Below are positions 44,833-54,255 of a stretch of 64,000 nucleotides of DNA, piece after piece. How positions within the stretch are numbered: the stretch's first letter is position 1; every line of letters begins with the position of its first letter. A model generated the notes under the pieces. That model was not told the DNA's origin, searched no databases, and saw only the letters and a list, made by a program, of their open reading frames with translations. The position numbers and the translations under genes are program-made. The stretch lies in assembly GCA_964561035.1 (NCBI GenBank), contig CAZLNR010000003.1, positions 1 to 64,000 on the forward strand. Reading direction: 5' to 3'. Source of the DNA: XYD2-FULL-39-9 sp964561035. GTDB lineage: Bacteria; Patescibacteriota; Patescibacteriia; Magasanikbacterales; GWA2-37-8.

Positions 44833-45099
44833 ATGCATCATAAAAATAAAACATCGATCGCCCGCCGACTCAAGCTAATTGAAGGCCAAGTGCGTGGTCT
44901 GCAAAAAATGATAGAAAGCGATACATATTGCATTGATATTATTACTCAAACTTCGGCAGTAAAACAAGCATTATCTAACGTGGAAGACCTTCTTATGGAA
45001 GACCACCTTGGCGGTTGTATTATCAGCCAAATAAAGTCCGGGCAGACTGAAAAAGCAAAAAATGAAATTCTTAAGGTGTATAAATTAAAACGAAAATAA
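44833..45099 (+). CDS. csoR: Copper-sensing transcriptional repressor CsoR
   Basis: The 88-residue all-helical protein has the CsoR/RcnR family core RRLKLIEGQVRGLQKMI and the copper-ligand set Cys33, His58 and Cys62, matching the X-Cys-His-Cys scheme of copper sensors. It would release its operator when it binds Cu(I). It lies 1 base ahead of copA and has its own cognate-type operator upstream, so autoregulation is likely. Confidence 0.93.
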   Translation: MHHKNKTSIARRLKLIEGQVRGLQKMIESDTYCIDIITQTSAVKQALSNVEDLLMEDHLGGCIISQIKSGQTEKAKNEILKVYKLKRK

Positions 45100-45100
45100 T

Positions 45101-47386
45101 ATGACAAACCAATCATACAAAATCAAAGGCATGCATTGCGCTTCCTGTGCCACTATTATTGAAAAAACATTTAAGAAAACTGCCGGCGTACACGAAGCGT
45201 CCGTAAATTACGGAACAGAAACTGCAAAAATTTCATTTGACCAGGCGCTTGTTACTGCACCACAACTCTCTCAATCTATAGAGCCTTTTGGATATTCTTT
45301 GGTCATGCCTTCCGCGGAAGACATGGGTATGTCAGCAGATCAGCACGCTCAACATCTTGGTTTGACCCAATCAAAAAAAGATAAGTTGGCTGAAATTTTA
45401 GACATGAAACACAAGGTTATTTCGGTAATTCCTTTGGCAATTATTAGTATTTTTATAATGGGTTGGGATATATTTGCCAAATACAATATTGTACCAGCGG
45501 CAAATAATGTCTTGGAAGAATTCTTTCACCATTTACTCCCCATAATGGCCGCTTACACGCTTTTTACGGTTGGCAAACCTTATCTTTTAGGTTTTTATCG
45601 CTTCCTGCGATACGGCAAAGCTAACATGGACACCCTTATCGGCATCGGTACATCAACCGCTTTTCTATACAGTTTTATAATCAGCGCCTTTGAGGATGTG
45701 CTTACACCTTTTATAAATACTGCGCACACATATTATGATGTGGTAATTGTCGTAATAACTTTTATAGCTCTTGGCAAATATCTGGAAGCTGTATCAAAAT
45801 TAAAAACCGGCGACGCGATTGAAAAACTCTTAAATCTACAAGCAAAAACAGCGCTTGTTCGACGAGAGGGCACGGATATAGAAATTCCTATAGATCAAGT
45901 GCGCCATGGCGACAATATTATCATAAAACCAGGCACAAAAATCCCAGTAGACGGAACAATTATTGACGGCAGTTCATTTCTAGACCAATCAATGATAACC
46001 GGTGAACCGATGCCTGTAAAAAAACAAATTGGCGATTCTGTTGTGGCAGGAACTATAAACACAACTGGTTCATTTATATTTACGGCAACCAAAGTAGGAT
46101 CAGAGACTGTTTTGGCGCAAATTATAAAAATGGTAGAGGAAGCCCAAGGCAGCAAAGCTCCTATCCAAGCTTTAGCAGATAAAATTTCCAGTGTTTTTGT
46201 ACCGGTTGTACTCGTAATATCTTTTGTTTCTCTAGGCGCATGGTTATTTTTTGGCATTGACACACTTGGATTTTCCAAAGCACTCTCCTACGGACTAGTT
46301 TCTTTTGTGGGCATACTGGTAATCGCCTGCCCATGCGCCCTGGGATTGGCTACGCCTACCGCCATTATTGTTGGGGTAGGCAAAGGCGCGCGCGAAGGTG
46401 TCTTAATAAAAGACGCGGCTACTTTGGAAAGGCTGCATGAAGTAAATACGATAGTTGTAGACAAAACTGGCACCATCACTGTTGGCAAACCAACTCTTAC
46501 CGATCTGCGAGTTGCTGGCCAAATATCCGAACAGGAACTAATATCAATACTTGCTTCACTAGAAAGCAAATCGGAACATCCTATAGCTCGCGCCATTATT
46601 GAGTATGCTAAAAACAGTGTTATAAAAAATGTTTCTGATTTTAAAAATATTGAAGGCAAAGGCATCACTGGCATTATTGACGGCATACAATATTTTGCCG
46701 GAAATGTTGAACTGGTACAGAGCCTCGGCATTGCCTTTGACCGCTCTAGCATACTTGCATTTGCGGCTCAAGGAAAAACCCCTGTCATACTAGCATCAAA
46801 AACCGAAGTGCTTGGTTTTGTACTGGTAGCCGATGAAATCAAACCGGAATCAGCCCAAGCTGTTGCCGATTTACATAAGTTGGGAATCAAAGTGGTAATG
46901 CTTACCGGTGATGAAGAAAAAACTGCGCAATATATTGCCAATCTTGTGCATATAGATACTGTGGTAGCCAATGTTTTGCCACACCATAAATTGGAAAAAA
47001 TCAAAGAGCTGCAATCAGCAGGTGCTATAGTGGCCATGGCTGGCGACGGGGTAAATGATGCTCCGGCGCTTGCACAAGCTGATGTTGGTATTGCAATGGG
47101 CACCGGCACCGACGTAGCAATTGAATCTGCCGGCATCACACTGCTGGGCGGAGATATATCAAAATTAGTTAAGGCAATCAAACTATCAAAACTCACCATG
47201 CGCGGTATTAAACAAAATTTATTCTGGGCGTTTATATATAACATCATAGGCATTCCTTTGGCCGCCGGTTTATTTTATCCCCTGTTTGGCTGGCTGCTTA
47301 ACCCGGTGTTTGCCGGCTTAGCCATGGCTTGCTCAAGTGTTTCAGTGGTGGCAAATTCATTGCGCATAAAAAATAAAAAGTTATAA
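45101..47386 (+). CDS. copA: Copper-transporting P-type ATPase CopA
   Basis: The 761-residue protein exports Cu(I). It has one N-terminal HMA metal-binding domain (GMHCASC at 10-16), eight membrane segments expected, the transmembrane metal site CPCAL (VIACPCALGLATPTAI), the phosphorylation site DKTGTIT and GDGVNDAPAL. The CPC motif with one HMA domain fits the P1B-1 type. It is transcribed with csoR. Confidence 0.95.
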   Translation: MTNQSYKIKGMHCASCATIIEKTFKKTAGVHEASVNYGTETAKISFDQALVTAPQLSQSIEPFGYSLVMPSAEDMGMSADQHAQHLGLTQSKKDKLAEILDMKHKVISVIPLAIISIFIMGWDIFAKYNIVPAANNVLEEFFHHLLPIMAAYTLFTVGKPYLLGFYRFLRYGKANMDTLIGIGTSTAFLYSFIISAFEDVLTPFINTAHTYYDVVIVVITFIALGKYLEAVSKLKTGDAIEKLLNLQAKTALVRREGTDIEIPIDQVRHGDNIIIKPGTKIPVDGTIIDGSSFLDQSMITGEPMPVKKQIGDSVVAGTINTTGSFIFTATKVGSETVLAQIIKMVEEAQGSKAPIQALADKISSVFVPVVLVISFVSLGAWLFFGIDTLGFSKALSYGLVSFVGILVIACPCALGLATPTAIIVGVGKGAREGVLIKDAATLERLHEVNTIVVDKTGTITVGKPTLTDLRVAGQISEQELISILASLESKSEHPIARAIIEYAKNSVIKNVSDFKNIEGKGITGIIDGIQYFAGNVELVQSLGIAFDRSSILAFAAQGKTPVILASKTEVLGFVLVADEIKPESAQAVADLHKLGIKVVMLTGDEEKTAQYIANLVHIDTVVANVLPHHKLEKIKELQSAGAIVAMAGDGVNDAPALAQADVGIAMGTGTDVAIESAGITLLGGDISKLVKAIKLSKLTMRGIKQNLFWAFIYNIIGIPLAAGLFYPLFGWLLNPVFAGLAMACSSVSVVANSLRIKNKKL

Positions 47387-47387
47387 T

Positions 47388-47424
47388 TTGACAATTTGAT
47401 TTTTTAGTACTACAATTTGTAGTA
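47388..47424 (+). promoter_or_regulatory. Second copper-module promoter with TACTACAA dyad
   Basis: TTGACA (47388-47393) and TACAAT (47411-47416) are spaced by 17 bases. The -10 lies inside the dyad TACTACAA-T-TTGTAGTA (47408-47424). The TACA/TGTA core recalls operators of the BlaI/MecI/CopY family, but the core spacing differs and no such repressor gene is in the window. It starts just after the copA stop codon. Confidence 0.6.
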
Positions 47425-47439
47425 GATAATTATATTTTT

Positions 47440-48459
47440 ATGGAACAATATAAATTTCAGGTCAACGGCATGCACTGCAAGGCATGTATTACACTTACCG
47501 AAAGCGAATTGTGCACATTGCCGGGCGTGCAAAAAGTAACCGCTTCCCTATCTGACACTAGCGTTACCGTAGAAGGCGAATTCGGCGAGCACACCAAAGA
47601 ACAAATCGCTTCACAATTTACCAAAGTGCTGCAACCGCATGGTTATACTGTTTCTGCTGAAAAAAATACTTTCAGCCCTGCCTGGTCTGATTTTAAAATC
47701 GCAGCCCCAATTGCAGCAATTCTTATTATATTATTTATTGGTTTACAGAAACTAGGCGTTGCAAACTTGATTACTGCATCTCGCTTAGACTATCGATCTA
47801 TTTTTATTATCGGACTTGTAGCCTCGGTATCCAGCTGCATGGCTGTAGTTGGCGGATTGGTGTTATCCGTCTCGGCAAACTTTGCCAAACAGGGCGACCG
47901 GCTCAAACCACAGCTCTTTTTTCATCTCAGCCGCCTGATTTCATTTTTTATTCTGGGCGGCATAATTGGTACACTGGGTGCAACAGTGCAACTAGGTATT
48001 ATTGGCAATTTTATTCTCAATCTGTTGGTTGGGTTAGTGCTTGGCATTCTAGGCATCAATCTGCTTGATATTTTTCCTTGGGCAAAAAAAATACAACCGG
48101 CCATGCCTTCGTTTATTGGCAAACGAATCTACGCTCTTAAAAACCTTAACCACACTCTAACACCAGTACTGCTTGGCGCGGCCACTTTTTTCCTGCCATG
48201 CGGATTTACCCAATCTATGCAAATATACGCTCTCTCCACCAAACAATTCATGCCAGGAGCAATAACCATGTTTATTTTTGCACTGGGAACTTTGCCAGCA
48301 CTTGCCATACTAGGCGCCAGCTCTGCCAATATCGGAAATAAGTTTAACACCAGCGCCTTCTTTAAAACTGCCGGTCTGGTTGTTCTATTTTTTGCTCTAC
48401 TCAATATCGCGGGTAGCTTGGCGGCAATCGGCCTAATCCCGCCATTATTTAATTTTTAA
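47440..48459 (+). CDS. HMA-domain and TauE/SafE-like (CcdA/DsbD-related) membrane protein
   Basis: The 339-residue protein has an N-terminal heavy-metal-associated domain (GMHCKAC at 10-16, about 1-70) and about six membrane segments of the family annotated as sulfite exporter TauE/SafE or DsbD-like. The Cys-bearing motif FFLPCGFTQSMQ and SCMAVVGG sit in the two halves of the repeat. Such proteins are found next to copper ATPases and cupredoxin-like proteins and are thought to handle copper or thiols across the membrane. Substrate is not established. It is followed 11 bases later by the cupredoxin-like gene. Confidence 0.85.
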   Translation: MEQYKFQVNGMHCKACITLTESELCTLPGVQKVTASLSDTSVTVEGEFGEHTKEQIASQFTKVLQPHGYTVSAEKNTFSPAWSDFKIAAPIAAILIILFIGLQKLGVANLITASRLDYRSIFIIGLVASVSSCMAVVGGLVLSVSANFAKQGDRLKPQLFFHLSRLISFFILGGIIGTLGATVQLGIIGNFILNLLVGLVLGILGINLLDIFPWAKKIQPAMPSFIGKRIYALKNLNHTLTPVLLGAATFFLPCGFTQSMQIYALSTKQFMPGAITMFIFALGTLPALAILGASSANIGNKFNTSAFFKTAGLVVLFFALLNIAGSLAAIGLIPPLFNF

Positions 48460-48470
48460 CCTGGTGTTTT

Positions 48471-48881
48471 ATGAAAAAAATCCTCCCCCTGCTTTCCGTT
48501 CTTGTTTTTGCTATCATAACTATCAGTGTATTTTTAATATCCAAAAAAATTCAAGATAATCAATATTCTCCTTCAACCGCCGCAGCAGCTTCACAAAATG
48601 TACGTAGTAATGGCAAAACGCAAGAAATAACTATTACAGCCAAAGGCGGTTACACGCCTCGCAAAACATCTGCCAGCGCAAATATACCGACTGTGCTCAC
48701 AGTTAAAACAAACAGTACGTTTGACTGCTCTGCCTCTCTTGTCATACCGAGCCTTGGCTACAGGAACAACCTGCCATCATCAGGAGAAGTACAGATAAAC
48801 ATTCCGCCGCAAAAACCAGGTACCAGTCTTAAAGGACTGTGCTCTATGGGAATGTATAGCTTTACAATCAATTTTAATTAA
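48471..48881 (+). CDS. Membrane-anchored cupredoxin-like protein
   Basis: The 136-residue protein has an N-terminal membrane anchor (about 5-25) and a cupredoxin-like domain of about 85 residues (EITITAKGGYTPRKTSASAN to the end). Likely metal ligands are Cys in FDCSAS and the Cys-Met pair in GLCSMGMYS. It would bind copper outside the cytoplasm and partner the HMA-TauE-like protein before it. Ends at a two-way terminator. Confidence 0.75.
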   Translation: MKKILPLLSVLVFAIITISVFLISKKIQDNQYSPSTAAAASQNVRSNGKTQEITITAKGGYTPRKTSASANIPTVLTVKTNSTFDCSASLVIPSLGYRNNLPSSGEVQINIPPQKPGTSLKGLCSMGMYSFTINFN

Positions 48882-48884
48882 TAA

Positions 48885-48910
48885 AAAACCGGGGTTACAG
48901 CCCCGGTTTT
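48885..48910. terminator. Bidirectional terminator between the cupredoxin-like gene and msrB
   Basis: AAAACCGGGG pairs with CCCCGGTTTT around TTACAG. It separates the copper module from the convergent msrB operon. Confidence 0.92.
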
Positions 48911-48912
48911 AT

Positions 48913-49278
48913 TTATTTTTGTTTTGGAATAAACTTCAGCGAAACAGAGTTAACACAATGCCGTGTATTTTTTTCTGTATACCCTTCACCAACAAACACA
49001 TGACCCAAATGTCCGCCGCATGCAGCGCATGTAATCTCGGTACGCATACCATCTGCATCCATAGTTTTTTTCACCGCTCCCGGCAACTCCTGATCAAAAC
49101 TTGGCCAACCGCAACCGGAATGAAATTTACTGTCCGAAATATATAACGGTGTTTCACAACGACGGCATACATACGTGCCTTCAGCAAAGAAATTTTCATA
49201 TTCTCCGGTAAATGGCATTTCCGTACCCTTGCCCACTATTACTTTTTCTTCTTCGGGCGTGAGTTTGTTAAGCTGCAT
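48913..49278 (-). CDS. msrB: Peptide-methionine (R)-S-oxide reductase MsrB
   Basis: MsrB repairs oxidised methionine in proteins. The 121-residue protein has two zinc-binding CxxC pairs (VCRRCE and TCAACGGH), the motif HSGCGWPSF and the catalytic Cys in RHCVNSVSL. It uses no visible export signal, so it acts in the cytoplasm. It is the last gene of the photolyase operon, next to a YgjP-like protease, giving an oxidative and UV stress theme. Confidence 0.95.
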   Translation of the reverse strand: MQLNKLTPEEEKVIVGKGTEMPFTGEYENFFAEGTYVCRRCETPLYISDSKFHSGCGWPSFDQELPGAVKKTMDADGMRTEITCAACGGHLGHVFVGEGYTEKNTRHCVNSVSLKFIPKQK

Positions 49279-49282
49279 ATTT

Positions 49283-49858
49283 TTATATTTTTAAACTAAT
49301 TATTTTAAGCTGTTGCCTAATTTTTCTATGCTCGGGAATTGTTTGTGCTACCAAATCCCAAAATTTTTTTGAGTGATTCATTTGAGCTAAATGACACAAC
49401 TCGTGCACCACTACATATTCAGCTGCCCTATCTGGCAACAAGGCAATTTTAAAATTAAAATTTAGGTTGCCGCTTTTTGAACAGCTTCCCCATCTGGTTT
49501 TTTGATTTTTAATTGCAATTCTTTTCCAAGCAAAACCATACATAGTATTAAACTTTTCCAATTTTTGCCGCACCAATACTAAGGCCGCTTTTTTATATTT
49601 CAAAAATTCCTGTCGGGACTGATGCTTTGTCTTTGGTTTTACCGCCAAAACAAGACTTTCTATTTTCTGCAAAATCCAGTCTGCCTTCAGGCGCATAAAC
49701 CGTTCTACCGACCACACACCAAACCGTTTTGGAGCGCTTACTTTTACAGCACCGCCCGGATATACTGCCACACGCAAACTCCGTGCCTTATCTTTTAAAT
49801 TTAGGCTATACAAAATCTGCTTACCTCCGAGCATAATTGCGTGATGAGTTGTTTGCAT
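49283..49858 (-). CDS. YgjP/DUF45-family metal-dependent hydrolase
   Basis: The 191-residue protein has the zinc motif HELCHLAQMNHSKKFW, an HExxH variant with the following His of the SprT/WLM-like group, after KTRWGSCSKSGN, which is conserved in DUF45. Its substrate is unknown. It lies between photolyase and msrB with gaps of 2 and 4 bases. The N-terminal part (RVAVYPGGAVKVSAPKRF) is also family-typical. Confidence 0.87.
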   Translation of the reverse strand: MQTTHHAIMLGGKQILYSLNLKDKARSLRVAVYPGGAVKVSAPKRFGVWSVERFMRLKADWILQKIESLVLAVKPKTKHQSRQEFLKYKKAALVLVRQKLEKFNTMYGFAWKRIAIKNQKTRWGSCSKSGNLNFNFKIALLPDRAAEYVVVHELCHLAQMNHSKKFWDLVAQTIPEHRKIRQQLKIISLKI

Positions 49859-49860
49859 AT

Positions 49861-51216
49861 CTATTTTTTAACAAATGAGGCTATATATTTTTTTACATCA
49901 AACTTTGATTTGCAGCCGTTATAATTCATATACCTTATCTTGCCAAATACAGGCCGCTCAAACCATGCCCTGTCATGCACACCGCCAATTGACCATGCCA
50001 CACCCGCATATCCATTCGGATCTCTTCCGTCTAATTCATATTTATCATTTAAATACAGAGCGGTTTTTATAGCAACACGCGGACTCGCGCTCCATTCTAA
50101 TATCTTTTTTGCCCAGTACATACGCATATATCCATGCATTTTTCCGGTTTGCACCATTTCTAACTGAGCCGCATTCCACAGGTCGTCATGCGTTTGCGTG
50201 CGTTCAAACTGCCGAACTGTGTATACGTACTCTCGTTTATCTTTTGCATGCGCAGCAAGAGTTTCTTTGGCCCAATTTGGAAATCCGTCATACAAATCAT
50301 ATTTTAAATTATACAAACAAAAATTGTCCGCCAACTCTCTGCGCACGATAAGCTCTTCCAAAAAAGCCTCTTTGTCTTTTTGAGATACGCCTATTGCGTT
50401 TTTTACTTCAAGCGCCACGCGTTGCGCAGAAATCTGGCCAAAATGAAGATATGGCGACAATCCCGACTGACCAAATGCCACAGGATCGTTACGGCGCTGA
50501 TCATAGCTACTCAGCTTATGTTTAATAAATTGCTTAAGCCATTTTTGTGCCGCTACTTCTCCTGACATCAGCCAATCAACTTCCAGTACCGCCATATCTA
50601 CACGTAAAGACCGGTACAACTGCTGCCAATCTACTTTTTTTGCACCTGAAAAACTAGCGTCGCAAACTCGCAACTTAGGAAAATTTATCAAATATTCCGG
50701 TAATAATTTATGAATCTTTGGGCGAAGAGTATAAGCGCCAAACTCTATTTTTTGAGACGCCTGCCAACATGGCACAATATTATGCGCATCAACCTCTACC
50801 ATTGCACAATCAATCTGTTTTGCCACTTTTGTTTTCCATTCTCTTTTTATTCGCAGCGGATCAAAGTCTGTTATCACGGCCCCCGCCCGATGTTTTTGTA
50901 CAAATGCCGGCAGGGTTTTATCTGGTTTGCCAGCTAATACAACAAAAGATATGTTGAGTTTTTCCAGATGTCTTTCAACCTCTTGCAGACCTTTCAACAT
51001 AAAACCGTACTGCCGAATAGTTGCCTCCAAAAATACAGGGACCAAACAAAATACAACTACCAATGGTTGTTTATTATCACGGGCTAACTCTTGAGCATAC
51101 AAAAGCGCCCAATTATCAGACACTCGCTGATCGCGGCTCATCCAGTATATTACAGGCCCTTTCCCAACTGCAGCACTATTGAGCGATCGCGTTCGACGCA
51201 CATCTATTTTTTTCAT
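49861..51216 (-). CDS. Class II CPD photolyase
   Basis: It splits UV-made cyclobutane dimers with blue light. The 451-residue protein has an N-terminal alpha/beta domain (VIYWMSRDQRVSDNWALLYA) and the FAD-binding C-terminal helices with the class II marks LNDKYELDGRDPNGYAG followed by WSIGGVHDRAW. Class II enzymes lack the class I tryptophan path. It shares the operon with YgjP-like and msrB genes. The start at 51216 gives a short basic lead with serine and arginine before the fold. Confidence 0.93.
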   Translation of the reverse strand: MKKIDVRRTRSLNSAAVGKGPVIYWMSRDQRVSDNWALLYAQELARDNKQPLVVVFCLVPVFLEATIRQYGFMLKGLQEVERHLEKLNISFVVLAGKPDKTLPAFVQKHRAGAVITDFDPLRIKREWKTKVAKQIDCAMVEVDAHNIVPCWQASQKIEFGAYTLRPKIHKLLPEYLINFPKLRVCDASFSGAKKVDWQQLYRSLRVDMAVLEVDWLMSGEVAAQKWLKQFIKHKLSSYDQRRNDPVAFGQSGLSPYLHFGQISAQRVALEVKNAIGVSQKDKEAFLEELIVRRELADNFCLYNLKYDLYDGFPNWAKETLAAHAKDKREYVYTVRQFERTQTHDDLWNAAQLEMVQTGKMHGYMRMYWAKKILEWSASPRVAIKTALYLNDKYELDGRDPNGYAGVAWSIGGVHDRAWFERPVFGKIRYMNYNGCKSKFDVKKYIASFVKK

Positions 51217-51246
51217 GTGTATACAGCTATAAATAAGACTTCTATT

Positions 51247-51804
51247 TTAAACCATTTTTTTAAGTAGCGCCACAATTTTTTTGGTAGTATTTGTGTTTCT
51301 TATGGTCATTTCTTTATACTCTGGACGCGATGAAAGTTTTAACATTGTCGAGCGAGTTAAATCACTTAGCTTCGCAGACCAAAACAGCACTCCTTTATAA
51401 TACGCAACTTCTTCTATATCTTTTTTAATCATGCGTTGTTTTAAAATATTTTTTGAATCAATTGCCTTGCTCAAAAAAATTACATTATGCTTCCAATTCT
51501 TATCTGCAAATCGACGAGGGAAATGCTTTACCGTAGCCTGCATTTCACGACGGCTTCGCACCAGCACTCGCGCCTTATAGTTAAATCGCGTACTTAAAGC
51601 TTTTTCCAGTTTTTTCTCAATTTTATCCGTATCGTCTATGCTAGAAAAAAACAAAACATTTCCGCTTTGTATGTATGTAGATACTTGCGCAAAACCCATC
51701 CGTTCAAACTCCGCGCGCAATGCTTCCATTTTTATTATATTATTTCCACCTACATTTATGCCGCGCAGCAGCGCCACGTACGCAATATATTTTTCTGTTT
51801 TCAT
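51247..51804 (-). CDS. DUF1697-family protein
   Basis: The 185-residue protein has the DUF1697 signature YVALLRGINVGGNNIIKME near the start and TYIQSGNVLFFSS after it. The function of the family is unknown. It overlaps the upstream DUF1801 gene by 4 bases (ATGA), so translation is coupled. A GAAGG stretch lies just before its ATG but is part of the upstream gene's last codons. Confidence 0.88.
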   Translation of the reverse strand: MKTEKYIAYVALLRGINVGGNNIIKMEALRAEFERMGFAQVSTYIQSGNVLFFSSIDDTDKIEKKLEKALSTRFNYKARVLVRSRREMQATVKHFPRRFADKNWKHNVIFLSKAIDSKNILKQRMIKKDIEEVAYYKGVLFWSAKLSDLTRSTMLKLSSRPEYKEMTIRNTNTTKKIVALLKKMV

Positions 51805-52253
51805 ACCTTCTTTTTATACCGCCCGGGCCAGCATACCGGACAACTTGGCATATCTTTACTTCTAAAAAAAACATGCCCGCGGCTACACACTTTGCGCGCT
51901 GCCTGCTTAATTTCTTTTACTTTAAACAGGATAATTTTTTTAATTAAACCATAGGGCACAGCTTTATCAAGGGGAAACTGAATCGCGCCCTTTGACACAT
52001 GATATTTACCAAGCTCTTTGGCAAATACGCTATTCGCGGAAGGTGTAGCATACAACCCTATATGCCTGTCCCAAGCAGCCATATATACGAGAGGCTTGCC
52101 ATGCAACTTAAATGCCGGCATAGCATAACTTAATGACTCAGCCACCTCCGGCGCAGCCGCATGCACCGCCTGTCGTATTTTTTCCAAAATGCTTTTTGCA
52201 TTTTGCGGGATTGTTTCTAGGTACTGGTCAATCGTTTTAACTTGTTTAGGCAT
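51801..52253 (-). CDS. DUF1801-family protein with C-terminal Cys-rich tail
   Basis: The 150-residue protein has a DUF1801 core (SLSYAMPAFKLHGKPLVYMA and IGLYATPSANSVF) that resembles frataxin-fold proteins. Its last 30 residues carry C-S-R-G-H and S-C-P-V-C, a Cys/His set fit for one metal ion. The family's role is not established. It lies in the operon after the ABC exporter and before DUF1697. Confidence 0.85.
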   Translation of the reverse strand: MPKQVKTIDQYLETIPQNAKSILEKIRQAVHAAAPEVAESLSYAMPAFKLHGKPLVYMAAWDRHIGLYATPSANSVFAKELGKYHVSKGAIQFPLDKAVPYGLIKKIILFKVKEIKQAARKVCSRGHVFFRSKDMPSCPVCWPGRYKKKV

Positions 52254-52259
52254 AAAAAA

Positions 52260-54038
52260 TTATAAAAATTCACCGGACTGATGGCTCCACAACTTGGCAT
52301 ACAAGCCTTTTTTTGCAATTAATTCTTGATGGGTTCCATCCTGCACCACCCTACCCTGATCAAGCACAATAATTCTATCTAAATGCTTAATTGTTGACAA
52401 TCGATGCGCTATTACCAGTGCTGTTTTGTTTTTCATCAATTTTAGCAACCCATCCTGAATATATTTTTCCGATTCGGAATCAAGAGCGCTTGTTGCCTCA
52501 TCTAAAACTAGAATCTTTGCTTTTTTAAGCAGAGCTCGCGCAATAGCCACGCGCTGCCGCTGTCCGCCCGACAACTTAATTCCACGCTCCCCAACTAAAG
52601 TTTGATACCCATCCGGCAGCGCACTGATAAATTCATGCGCATGCGCAATTTTAGCAACGCTAATTACATCAGCCTCTGTAGCATTTTCATCACCATAAGC
52701 AATATTTTCAAAAAGCGAACGGTGAAATAACAACGGCTCTTGCGGCACATATGCAACAGATTTTCGCAGCGACTCTTGCGTAACCGCACTAATATTCTGA
52801 CCATCAATCAAAATCGACCCGTGATCAACATCCATAAATCTTAAAAGCAATCTGGTAATAGTTGTTTTTCCACCGCCGCTTGGCCCTACCAATCCGACTT
52901 TCTGATTTGCAGGAATATAAATATTTAAGTTCCGTAAAAAAGTTGCTGTGTCTTTTTCTGACCGATAGTCAAAACTAACCTCTGAAAATTCTATAGCACC
53001 ATGACTAACCTGAAGTGTTTGGGCGCGCGAATTATCCTGCACAGAAGGCGGGGTAGCAAGTAAATCCACAAACTCTGCTGCCTCTGTAACTGACGATTCC
53101 AGATTTCTATAAATACGATTAATCTCCCAAAAAATACGCGTAAGCTGAGAGAAATATGTAAAAATAACCAACATGGCTCCAGGCTCCAAACCAAGCTTTC
53201 TTACCAAGTTTATTGTAAGCATCAGACCAAAAACATTAGTCAATACGTACATTGGCGACATTACAATATCAAATCTTAAATTTTGAAAATCGGCAGCCTT
53301 CTTGAATTTTGAAGTAAAATCATCAACATGCCGGCCATACGTCCGCAACTCACTTGTCTCAGTGGCAAAAGATTTTATCGTAAGCATATTGGTAAGCGTA
53401 TCCGACAACCTGCCGATCATTTTGCTTCCTGCTTCGTGCCGGGCAGTTACCAATTTTGCCCGCCTGCGAATAATCGGGATAGCCACCGCAACCACAAACA
53501 TTAAAGAGAAAACGAGCGCCAGCGGTATAATCGGTGAATATCGCCACAAAACTATAATGGCAAAAATCATCGGGAATAATTCGTTTACTACGTTAAACGT
53601 AAGCGTATCCGTAAACATTTCAAAATTTCTCGCGTAGGCAGATGCTTTCTTTGATAGCGAACCCACAAAATTATTGGTGTAAAAATCATAGTCGCGAGCC
53701 GCAAGCTTGCTAAACGCCGATCTGCTCAGCGCGCGCAAAGCTTCCACATCAAGCTTAATTAAAAAATGCAAACCAATTCGCCACAGCATCTCTCCCAACA
53801 ACCAAAGCCCGGCAAATAATGCGATATATTTTGTGGCAACGCTAGACGAAATACTTTGCTGCGCCACATACATATTAATAAGTTTTGCTACAATAAGCGG
53901 CGGAACAAAAAAGATAAGCACTGTACCAACAGCGGGCATGAAAAACGAAAAAAACGTATACCAAGGATGATCTTTATATTGCAGAACATAATCACGCAAC
54001 ACTTGGCGAACTGAATTGGATAACATTTGTTTAGCCAT
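52260..54038 (-). CDS. ABC exporter with fused membrane and ATPase domains (MsbA-like)
   Basis: The 592-residue protein has six expected membrane helices in the first 320 residues and an ATPase domain with Walker A GPSGGGKTT, signature LSGGQRQRVAIARAL and Walker B ILVLDEATSALDSES. It is of the half-transporter type that acts as a homodimer, exporting lipids, peptides or drugs. Substrate cannot be told from sequence. No partner half-transporter is next to it, which fits a homodimer. Confidence 0.92.
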   Translation of the reverse strand: MAKQMLSNSVRQVLRDYVLQYKDHPWYTFFSFFMPAVGTVLIFFVPPLIVAKLINMYVAQQSISSSVATKYIALFAGLWLLGEMLWRIGLHFLIKLDVEALRALSRSAFSKLAARDYDFYTNNFVGSLSKKASAYARNFEMFTDTLTFNVVNELFPMIFAIIVLWRYSPIIPLALVFSLMFVVAVAIPIIRRRAKLVTARHEAGSKMIGRLSDTLTNMLTIKSFATETSELRTYGRHVDDFTSKFKKAADFQNLRFDIVMSPMYVLTNVFGLMLTINLVRKLGLEPGAMLVIFTYFSQLTRIFWEINRIYRNLESSVTEAAEFVDLLATPPSVQDNSRAQTLQVSHGAIEFSEVSFDYRSEKDTATFLRNLNIYIPANQKVGLVGPSGGGKTTITRLLLRFMDVDHGSILIDGQNISAVTQESLRKSVAYVPQEPLLFHRSLFENIAYGDENATEADVISVAKIAHAHEFISALPDGYQTLVGERGIKLSGGQRQRVAIARALLKKAKILVLDEATSALDSESEKYIQDGLLKLMKNKTALVIAHRLSTIKHLDRIIVLDQGRVVQDGTHQELIAKKGLYAKLWSHQSGEFL

Positions 54039-54118
54039 AATCAACTTTAAACAGTTATATTACTAGATATAACTACTCATATTTTATAGTATTTACGCGT
54101 ATTTGAGAATATTGTGAA

Positions 54119-54139
54119 TAGCGGAGAGGGAGGGGATTC
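54119..54139 (-). repeat. Partial copy of the tRNA-Ser 3' end
   Basis: TAGCGGAGAGGGAGGG matches 54791-54806 exactly over 16 bases. It continues with ATTC after one extra base. It lies 672 bases from the true tRNA end with one gene between, the pattern left by integration at a tRNA. Confidence 0.55.
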
Positions 54140-54184
54140 ACCCCTTTGGGGCGTAAACTTCTCATCCCGTTCTTTTCATATTAC

Positions 54185-54212
54185 AAAATACACACCCAAA
54201 GGCGTGTATTTT
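54185..54212 (-). terminator. Terminator of the small membrane protein gene
   Basis: AAAATACAC pairs with GTGTATTTT around a 10-base loop. It lies after the minus-strand stop at 54256. Confidence 0.7.
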
Positions 54213-54255
54213 ATAATGCAGTGCGTCATCAACAGCATCCGAAAAGTCTTATATT

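Larger units (their letters stand above)
54039..54255. other. Non-coding stretch before the ABC exporter
   Basis: It holds a terminator at 54185-54212 and a copy of the tRNA-Ser 3' end at 54119-54139. No gene is visible. Confidence 0.6.

Noticed and set aside
51801..51815. GAAGG as a ribosome site for DUF1697
   Set aside because: It lies 2 bases from the ATG and encodes the last residues of the upstream gene, so it is probably coincidence.
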